A stretch of 64,000 nt of DNA, taken from positions 1-64,000 of the forward strand of contig JBAXKA010000002.1 in assembly GCA_037137555.1 (NCBI GenBank). Direction: 5' to 3'. Made by a program: the position numbers and the translations under genes. Position 1 is the stretch's first letter; the number at the start of each line of letters is the position of its first letter. Positions 58,587 to 64,000 of this stretch are shown one piece after another. The notes below the pieces were generated by a model. It saw only the letters and a program-made list of their open reading frames with translations, was not told where the DNA came from and searched no databases. The stretch is from UBA9630 sp037137555. Its GTDB lineage: Bacteria > Patescibacteriota > Minisyncoccia > Moranbacterales > UBA2206.

Positions 58587-59894
58587 TTATTCGAGTGGAT
58601 TATTAGCAGGATCCATGGTTATGATTGGCGCTGTTTCTGTTTGTGTGTTTTTTGTTGTCATATTTAGTCGATCAATCATTGACCACATAGTTAATTTTGT
58701 TGTCCCGATGATTAACTTGTTTTGATAGATAGCATAATCAACCGAGAGCATGTCAGGAGAGATTATATTTTGAAAGCGAATTTTTGCATCGCCGTATTTA
58801 TTATCGGAAAATAGCATGTCGGCTTTGTAGGTAGAAGTGAAAAAAAGTGATTCGATTTGCTTGGCTAATGTTTTTTCTTCTCGCAGAAGAGTTTTATTAG
58901 TAGTTAAGTTATTTTTCAATTCAATTGCTAAGCCAGTTTTTGGACCAGTGGAGTCATTATAAATATAAAAGCTAAAATTATCTCCCAATGAATTTGCGAT
59001 TCCAGTGGAAAAGTTTAATTTAAATAGCCCTGAAAAAGCCTTGAAAGTAAGCGGTTTGTTTTGAATATCAGTTATAATAAATTCGACTGGTTTTGTGTAG
59101 CCTTCTTTGGTAACTTTTTCCATAGCAACTTTTATGTCAGTGGCAATTAAATTTCCATCTTCTATGCGAAGATAGTTGGGAGTGGTTTCGGAATAAGTTA
59201 AAATTGGCTTTGGTGCTGGCTCGATGATAACGGGTATTTCTACTGGTGGTGTTGGTTCGGCTATTACGATAGGTTCTTGAATAGCAATGGGTCTATTTTT
59301 TATAAAATAAAAACCAGTGGCTGATATAGCGAGCAATAAAACAAAAGAAAGGCTGGAAAATAAAATAAATTGTCTGTTGGATTTTGTTGGGAGAATATTT
59401 TTTGGTAAAGGTTGTTCGACATTTTTTGGCAGAGGTGGGTTGACATTTTTTGGTAATGGCGGAGCTATATTTCTAGCAGGAATGATTATCGGCATAACTT
59501 TTTCTGGTTTTTCTACAGTTTTTGTTTCAATTTTAGCAGAAATAAGATTGCTTTTTTCTTTTTGAGGTACTATATTTGCGTTGAAAGTATTCAATGGCCT
59601 TGGAGCTTCTGGTTTTTTTATTTCTTTTTCTTCAAGTAGTGTTCTTTTATGCCAAGAATCCTCATCACTAATCATAACGGGATTTATTTTCTGCTGTTGG
59701 TTTAAATCTGATTGGGTATTTTTTTGTTTTTCTATGCTTTGTTGAGCATTGGGATTTTTTAATTTTTCTAAGTCATCTTGCATCGTATGAATGGGAGTGT
59801 CTTCTAATACGAAATTTTTTGGTTGAACTTGACCAGGAATATTATTTTTGTTTTCTTCTTGTTTTTGAATAGGTTTTTTTGTGAGACCAAACAT
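58587..59894 (-). CDS. Membrane protein with Pro-rich cytoplasmic domain, unknown
   Basis: The 435-aa protein has a long hydrophilic N-terminus rich in Q, N, K and P with a repeated PPLPKNV motif (three or four copies around residues 145-170), one membrane helix (about 178-198), a proline-rich stalk (IVIAEPTPPVEIPVIIEPAP) and an external alpha-beta domain from about 235. No family recognised. It may be a CPR envelope protein. The repeats suggest a flexible tether or binding site. It ends just before the noncoding RNA promoter. Confidence 0.6.
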   Translation of the reverse strand: MFGLTKKPIQKQEENKNNIPGQVQPKNFVLEDTPIHTMQDDLEKLKNPNAQQSIEKQKNTQSDLNQQQKINPVMISDEDSWHKRTLLEEKEIKKPEAPRPLNTFNANIVPQKEKSNLISAKIETKTVEKPEKVMPIIIPARNIAPPLPKNVNPPLPKNVEQPLPKNILPTKSNRQFILFSSLSFVLLLAISATGFYFIKNRPIAIQEPIVIAEPTPPVEIPVIIEPAPKPILTYSETTPNYLRIEDGNLIATDIKVAMEKVTKEGYTKPVEFIITDIQNKPLTFKAFSGLFKLNFSTGIANSLGDNFSFYIYNDSTGPKTGLAIELKNNLTTNKTLLREEKTLAKQIESLFFTSTYKADMLFSDNKYGDAKIRFQNIISPDMLSVDYAIYQNKLIIGTTKLTMWSMIDRLNMTTKNTQTETAPIITMDPANNPLE

Positions 59895-59912
59895 GTTTTT
59901 ATTTTTATTTAA

Positions 59913-59948
59913 TTAAAAAAATAGAAGTGGAAAATATCCACTTCTATT
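59913..59948 (-). terminator. Terminator of pnp
   Basis: Minus-strand stem ATAGAAGTGG (59947-59938) with CCACTTCTAT (59930-59921), then seven T residues. It separates pnp from the next gene. Confidence 0.8.
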
Positions 59949-59978
59949 ATATAGTATAATTTGAAATTTGACTAATTT

Positions 59979-62087
59979 TTATTCCGGTTGTTTCACAAGT
60001 CTTGCGGAAAGGTTTATTCTGCCTTGCGAATCAACCTCTTTGACTTTAACTGGAACGACATCTCCAACACTTAAAACATCTTCTACTTTTTCAATTCTGC
60101 GATCAGCGATTTCAGAAATATGAATTAATCCTTCTTGTCCTGGAAGAATTTCAGCAAATGCTCCGAAAGCCATGATGCGAGTTATTTTCGCATCAAAAAG
60201 TTCTCCGGCTGCAACTTCATGGGTTAAATTATCAATCCATTGCTTTGCTTTTTCACCAGATTCTCCATCAGGAGAAGTGATAAAAATCATACCGCTATCT
60301 TCAATATCAATTTGCACACCAGTTTTGTCAATAATTTCATTGATAATTTTGCCACCTGTTCCAATGACATTGCGAATTTTTTCTGGATTAATTTGCATCG
60401 TGATAATTCTTGGTGCATATTTGGACATTTCGGTTCGTGGAGCTGGCAATGTGTCAGTTATTTTTTTCAAAATTTCTAGGCGATTGCCGTGAGATTGTGT
60501 GAGAACAGCTGAAAGCATTTCCAATGTAACTCCATCAACTTTCACATCCATCTGCATTGCTGTAATGCCTTTTTCTGTTCCAGCTACTTTAAAATCCATG
60601 TCGCCATAATGATCTTCAAGACCTTGAATATCGGTGAGAATTTTAAATTTATTATTTTCTCCGACAATAATTCCCATGGCAATTCCGCTAACTGGTCGTT
60701 TGATTGGCACGCCAGCATCCATCAGTGATAATGTTGATCCACAAGTGGAAGCCATAGAAGATGAACCATTAGAAGAAAGAATTTCAGAAACTAATAAAAT
60801 AGTGTAGGGAAAATCTTCTTTTGATGGTAAGACTGGTACAAGAGCTTTTTCGGCCAGAGCGCCATGACCAACTTCGCGTCGGCCTGGTCCACGCATTGGA
60901 CGAACTTCACCAACAGAATATGGTGGAAAATTATAATGATGAATATAGCGTTTTTTCATATCAACTTCCATTGTGTCAATAATTTGTTGATCTCCAGGAG
61001 AACCAAGTGTTGTGACCGTGAGCGCTTGAGTTTCTCCACGAGTGAAAAGTCCCGTGCCATGAGTGCGTGGCAAAATTCCTGTGCGACATTCAATATGACG
61101 AATTTCATCTAGTCTTCGCGAATCTGGTCGCAATTCTTTTTCGAGAATATTTTTATGCACGATTTCATCAGACACTTCTTCAAAAACAATCTCAGCAACT
61201 TCTTTTAATTTATCAGCCTCTTCTGGAAAAGTTGCTTTAATATATTTTTTAACTTTATCTTGAATCGCACTTAATTTTTCTTCAATTACTTTTTTATCTT
61301 TATCATAAAGTGCTTCGGCAAGATTTTCAGCCAGCAAAATTTCTTTTACTTTAGTTTCAAATTCAGCCGATCCTGCCACAAGTGCTGGAATGCTTTTGGT
61401 TTTACCAACTTCTTTTTGGATTTCTAAAATAAAACTAACAATTTGTTTGATAGCTTCTTGTCCAAACGAAAAAGCACGGAGCATTTCTTCTTCTGAAATT
61501 TCCATCGCACCACTTTCGATCATATTTATTTTATCAATACTGCCAGAAATCAAAAGATCCAACTCGCCTTCAGCCAATTCCTCATTCGTAATAGGATTTA
61601 AAACAAATTCATTATTAGTTTTTCCCACACGAACAGCAGCGACTGGTCCGTTCCAAGGAATATTGGAAATAGCCAATGCGGTTGATGCAGCGACGATAGC
61701 TAGTGTATCAGGATCATTTACGCCATCATAAGAAAGCACGGTTACAATTACTTGCACATCGTTTCGCATGCGGTGATTAAAGAGTGGTCGCACTGTGCGA
61801 TCAACTGCTCTTCCTGAAAGCACAGCGTCGTCAGATGGACGACCTTCTCGTTTAATAAAACGAGAGCCTTTAATTTTGCCTGCAGCGTAGTAGCGTTCTT
61901 CAAAATCTACCATCAAGGGAAAATAACCACTGATGCGAGACGCCTTTTTGCTCATAACGGCAGTAGCGAGAACGATTGTTTCGCCATAACGCACTGTTAC
62001 GGCACCATTGGCCTGACCAGCCAAAAGACCGGTTTCAATTTCCAAAATCCGTCCTCCAATTGGGAGTGACCATTTTTTTTGTTCCAT
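59979..62087 (-). CDS. pnp: Polyribonucleotide nucleotidyltransferase (PNPase)
   Basis: PNPase degrades RNA 3' to 5' with phosphate and can add tails. The 702-aa protein has two RNase PH-like halves (first: SGYFPLMVDFEERYYAAGKI, then RPSDDAVLSGRAVDRTVRP; second: RTHGTGLFTRGETQALTVTT, then GHGALAEKALVPVLP), a KH domain (NPEKIRNVIGTGGKIINEI) and a C-terminal S1 domain (AFGAFAEILPGQEGLIHISEI). All are complete. It lies between rpsO-side genes and has a structured leader, in line with the autoregulation known in Escherichia coli. Confidence 0.97.
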   Translation of the reverse strand: MEQKKWSLPIGGRILEIETGLLAGQANGAVTVRYGETIVLATAVMSKKASRISGYFPLMVDFEERYYAAGKIKGSRFIKREGRPSDDAVLSGRAVDRTVRPLFNHRMRNDVQVIVTVLSYDGVNDPDTLAIVAASTALAISNIPWNGPVAAVRVGKTNNEFVLNPITNEELAEGELDLLISGSIDKINMIESGAMEISEEEMLRAFSFGQEAIKQIVSFILEIQKEVGKTKSIPALVAGSAEFETKVKEILLAENLAEALYDKDKKVIEEKLSAIQDKVKKYIKATFPEEADKLKEVAEIVFEEVSDEIVHKNILEKELRPDSRRLDEIRHIECRTGILPRTHGTGLFTRGETQALTVTTLGSPGDQQIIDTMEVDMKKRYIHHYNFPPYSVGEVRPMRGPGRREVGHGALAEKALVPVLPSKEDFPYTILLVSEILSSNGSSSMASTCGSTLSLMDAGVPIKRPVSGIAMGIIVGENNKFKILTDIQGLEDHYGDMDFKVAGTEKGITAMQMDVKVDGVTLEMLSAVLTQSHGNRLEILKKITDTLPAPRTEMSKYAPRIITMQINPEKIRNVIGTGGKIINEIIDKTGVQIDIEDSGMIFITSPDGESGEKAKQWIDNLTHEVAAGELFDAKITRIMAFGAFAEILPGQEGLIHISEIADRRIEKVEDVLSVGDVVPVKVKEVDSQGRINLSARLVKQPE

Positions 62088-62138
62088 GCTTTTTTTGAAG
62101 TCTTATTTGAAGCGTTCACGCCAAAAAAATAATAAAGC

Positions 62139-62205
62139 GTATGACGATGATTTACGAATTAGGAATCACAATTTTTTGCAAACCTTAATTCATAAATCTT
62201 CATAC
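62139..62205 (-). promoter_or_regulatory. Long imperfect hairpin in the pnp leader
   Basis: Arms of 23-25 nt (62205-62183 and 62163-62139) pair with few bulges around a loop of about 19 nt, ending 52 bases before the pnp ATG. In E. coli a double-stranded pnp leader is cut by RNase III and then degraded by PNPase itself. The position and size here suggest a similar control, which is inferred. Confidence 0.6.
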
Positions 62206-62257
62206 TTCGGCGTTTATCACACTTCAAGAAAGACTTTTATAAATAATTAACTATTCA

Positions 62258-62286
62258 AGTCTAGCTTAGATTTGGGTTTTTGGCAA
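62258..62286 (-). promoter_or_regulatory. Promoter of pnp
   Basis: Minus strand: TTGCCA (62286-62281), 17-bp spacer, TAGACT (62263-62258). Predicted +1 near 62251, so the leader is about 165 nt and contains the hairpin at 62139-62205. Confidence 0.6.
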
Positions 62287-62724
62287 GTTTTTTGAAAAAG
62301 CCAAATAACCAGGAATAACAAGATTAAGCGGGGAAATAATCATAAGAATTCCTAGCCATTCTTGCTTGCCAAGCGTTTTTGAAATTCCCATCCAAACTAA
62401 AATATAAGCCACGACATTAGCGAGAGGAATGAAAAACCAAACGATCCACCATGTTGGTTTTTGGGCAATTTGAAGAGCTAAAAGCATATCGAGAATAGGA
62501 ATCCAAGCAAACCAAGCATTTTCCGTATTGGTTTTTTTAGCAATCTTCGAAAGACAGATTGACATATAGATATAATAAACCAAAAGAAAAAGCAAAATAC
62601 AAGCAATCACGATTCCTGCGACTGACAGCATGGCAAGCGCATCATGATTAGAGATATTTCCGCCATCAGGAAGTATTGTCGGTGGCTGTAGTTGTATGTC
62701 AGGAAGAGTTTTTGTTGGTTGCAT
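62266..62724 (-). CDS. DUF5684-like membrane protein
   Basis: The 152-aa protein has a hydrophilic proline-rich N-terminus and about four membrane helices, with the motif SICLSKIAKKTNTENAWFAWIPILDMLLALQIAQKPTWW in the middle. This is the pattern of DUF5684, small membrane proteins of unknown function often found in CPR and Actinobacteria. It ends over the pnp promoter. Confidence 0.65.
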   Translation of the reverse strand: MQPTKTLPDIQLQPPTILPDGGNISNHDALAMLSVAGIVIACILLFLLVYYIYMSICLSKIAKKTNTENAWFAWIPILDMLLALQIAQKPTWWIVWFFIPLANVVAYILVWMGISKTLGKQEWLGILMIISPLNLVIPGYLAFSKNLPKTQI

Positions 62725-62747
62725 ATTTTTATTTTTTAAAAATTAAA

Positions 62748-63020
62748 TTAAAATTCATCAGAACTAGAGCCACAAAGCATTGAGTTTGAGGCGAGGTTAA
62801 GCGCGTAAATAATAAAAGCGACAAAAATAATAATAAATATAATCAAGGCTTTTGCTTGCCAGCTTTTAGTTGACTTTTTTAAAGTTAGACCTATAAGCAA
62901 AAGAGAAATTGTTAAAATAGTCCAATTAAAATATGGAGATTTAATTCCGTATCCACCTCCCCCACAAGCTGAAGTTAAGTTGGGAAACAATAATAACATT
63001 GAAATGAATATTTTTTTCAT
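62748..63020 (-). CDS. Small membrane protein, 90 aa
   Basis: An N-terminal signal-like helix (MKKIFISMLLLFPNLTSAC) is followed by a glycine-rich turn and two further hydrophobic helices, ending in an acidic tail. The sequence before the first Cys resembles a lipobox only loosely. Function unknown. It lies 3 bases after the NYN gene. Confidence 0.5.
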   Translation of the reverse strand: MKKIFISMLLLFPNLTSACGGGGYGIKSPYFNWTILTISLLLIGLTLKKSTKSWQAKALIIFIIIFVAFIIYALNLASNSMLCGSSSDEF

Positions 63021-63023
63021 AAA

Positions 63024-63521
63024 TTAAATTAAAAACTTTTTCTTATTTTCACTTAAATTTATAAAGCTATCTAATTCTTCAACTAGTTTATTGCTGGTTG
63101 ATTCCATAAAAGCTGCGCCTTCTACGCGACAACCAGTGGTTGATTGAATGTATTTAACAAGTGGAATATAGTCGCCGTCTCCAGAAACCAAAACGATTGC
63201 ATCAAGTGTTTTGGACATTTTAATTGCATCAACGGCAATTCCCACATCCCAATCGCCTTTTTTGGCTCCACCGGGAAAAATTTGCAAATCTTTTGTTTTA
63301 ACTTCATAGCCAACTTTTTCCAGAGCTTCAAAAAATTTTTCTTCTTGACCTTCGAGAGTTTTGATGCCATAAGCAATAGCCCGAATCAATTTGCGATCGC
63401 CTACTGCAGATTTTAAAACTTGATCAAAATTAACTTTTTTCTGATAAAGCACTTTGGCACTATAATAAAGATTTTGAATATCAACTAAAACGCCAATCCG
63501 TTGTTCTTTGTATATGCTCAT
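63024..63521 (-). CDS. NYN-domain (LabA-like) protein
   Basis: From ATG 63521 the 165-aa protein has the PIN-like NYN fold: RIGVLVDIQNLYYSA (first Asp and Asn), KKGDWDVGIAVDAI, IVLVSGDGDYIPLVKYI with the acidic cluster. NYN proteins are putative RNases or RNA-processing factors. The frame extends to 63581 through the rpsO terminator region and that extension is rejected. Confidence 0.88.
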   Translation of the reverse strand: MSIYKEQRIGVLVDIQNLYYSAKVLYQKKVNFDQVLKSAVGDRKLIRAIAYGIKTLEGQEEKFFEALEKVGYEVKTKDLQIFPGGAKKGDWDVGIAVDAIKMSKTLDAIVLVSGDGDYIPLVKYIQSTTGCRVEGAAFMESTSNKLVEELDSFINLSENKKKFLI

Positions 63522-63556
63522 AGTTTTTTGTTTATTTGTTAGATACTTTTTACAGT

Positions 63557-63590
63557 GAAAAAAAGCAAAATGCGGAAACATTTTGCTTTT
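63557..63590 (-). terminator. Terminator of rpsO
   Basis: Minus-strand stem AAAAGCAAAATG with CATTTTGCTTTT (63590-63579 and 63572-63561) and a following T run. Confidence 0.85.
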
Positions 63591-63597
63591 GGCTTAA

Positions 63598-63867
63598 CTA
63601 GCCTTTTAATTCCAGTTTTTTAATTAAGACTTTGTAATCTTTTTCGTTAGTTTTTTTCAAATAATCCAGTAGGCGCTTTCTCTTTGATACCATTTTTAAA
63701 AGTCCACGACGAGAATGAAAATCTTTTGGATTCTTTTTGAGATGCGTGGTTAGTTTTTTAATTTGTTCTGTGAAAAGTGCCACTTGATATTCTGGAGAAC
63801 CAGTATCTTTGTCGTGTCTTTTGACTTCGCTAGTTACTTTGTCTTTTTGCTTTCCTGTGAGAGCCAT
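63598..63867 (-). CDS. rpsO: Small ribosomal subunit protein uS15
   Basis: S15 binds 16S rRNA early in assembly of the central domain. The 89-aa protein has the signatures DTGSPEYQVALFTEQIKKLT, HSRRGLLKMVSKRKRLLDYL and the KDYKVLIKKLELKG end. Length is normal. A promoter lies at 63946-63974 with a leader of about 70 nt, in which S15 could act on its own mRNA as in other bacteria. It lies upstream of pnp with three genes between. Confidence 0.97.
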   Translation of the reverse strand: MALTGKQKDKVTSEVKRHDKDTGSPEYQVALFTEQIKKLTTHLKKNPKDFHSRRGLLKMVSKRKRLLDYLKKTNEKDYKVLIKKLELKG

Positions 63868-63945
63868 ATAGTTTTTTTCGGCAAAACAGAAGTTGCGTTA
63901 TTTCGCGTCAACTGATGTTTGCTAATGCTAAATTATTATAAATAA

Positions 63946-63974
63946 AGTATAAACCAGAACTTTGGTTTTGGCAA
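63946..63974 (-). promoter_or_regulatory. Promoter of rpsO
   Basis: Minus strand: TTGCCA (63974-63969), 17-bp spacer, TATACT (63951-63946). Predicted +1 near 63939. Confidence 0.65.
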
Positions 63975-64000
63975 ATTTTTGAAATTTAGTTAGTTTTTCG

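Noticed and set aside
60172..61731. Open frames antisense to pnp
   Set aside because: They are shadows of the pnp coding frame, without promoter or family motifs.
1..64000. Recoded TGA (Gly, as in Gracilibacteria and Absconditabacteria)
   Set aside because: Genes such as ruvB, ispE and the 7TM-adjacent ruvC end normally at TGA at the expected protein length.

Overview
The window is AT-rich and very compact: genes abut or overlap by a few bases, TGA and TAA are both used as stops, Shine-Dalgarno sequences are rare, and many proteins are of kinds typical of the Candidate Phyla Radiation (Patescibacteria). These include lamin-tail surface proteins, a PrgI/TraC/VirB4/VirB6 secretion cluster, DUF5684 and PH-like membrane proteins, and a dnaA-dnaN-DUF721 block without recF. 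I infer a Parcubacteria-like (possibly Moranbacteria-like) bacterium. The lineage is an inference from gene content, not from a marker tree.

Layout. 1-2.9 kb: accessory genes (ORF6N protein, TrmB-like regulator, a protein with a nuclease-like motif, a 57-aa small gene). 3-5 kb: ispD-ispF-ispE of the MEP isoprenoid pathway. 5-11.5 kb: DHH phosphoesterase, a 1006-aa tandem GspE/PilB ATPase, a candidate 6S-like RNA, ruvB, and a PH-domain membrane protein. 11.5-13 kb: a two-gene restriction-modification system. 13-15.9 kb: a lamin-tail/PKD surface protein, a small membrane protein, and a decayed REP-associated transposase carrying a palindrome. 15.9-22 kb: one operon of yebC, ruvC, a 7TM protein and four successive ATP-grasp ligases, the first fused to a retropepsin-like domain. 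22-24.6 kb: a class A PBP.

24.6-29.8 kb is the replication-origin neighbourhood: DUF721/DciA-like, dnaN, an intergenic region with two perfect DnaA boxes, dnaA, and divergently rpmH, rnpA, yidC and jag. 29.8-35.3 kb is a surface-glycan cassette (flippase, two GT2 enzymes, two O-antigen ligase/polymerase-like proteins). 35.3-51.6 kb is a long leftward operon for a reduced type IV secretion-like machine (PrgI/VirB3, split VirB4, VirB6, and two VirB2-like proteins fused to different peptidoglycan hydrolases, plus large secreted proteins). No relaxase, coupling protein or VirB8-11 core is seen. 51.7-64 kb: UbiA prenyltransferase, rsmA (containing the same kind of palindrome), a G5/RlpA cell-wall protein, comM, lspA, a DksA-like protein, yraN, a large structured noncoding locus, a proline-rich membrane protein, pnp with a leader hairpin, three small or unknown genes and rpsO.

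Promoters are unusually readable: TTGnnn, 16-18 bp, often TGC just before TAnnnT. Several place the predicted +1 on or within a few bases of the start codon (ruvB, yraN, the UbiA gene, the first gene of the secretion operon), suggesting frequent leaderless mRNAs. The most novel-looking parts are the 7TM/four-ATP-grasp operon, the secretion cluster with pilin-hydrolase fusions, the roughly 0.5-kb structured RNA at 57.9-58.4 kb, and the palindrome that has become coding sequence inside rsmA.
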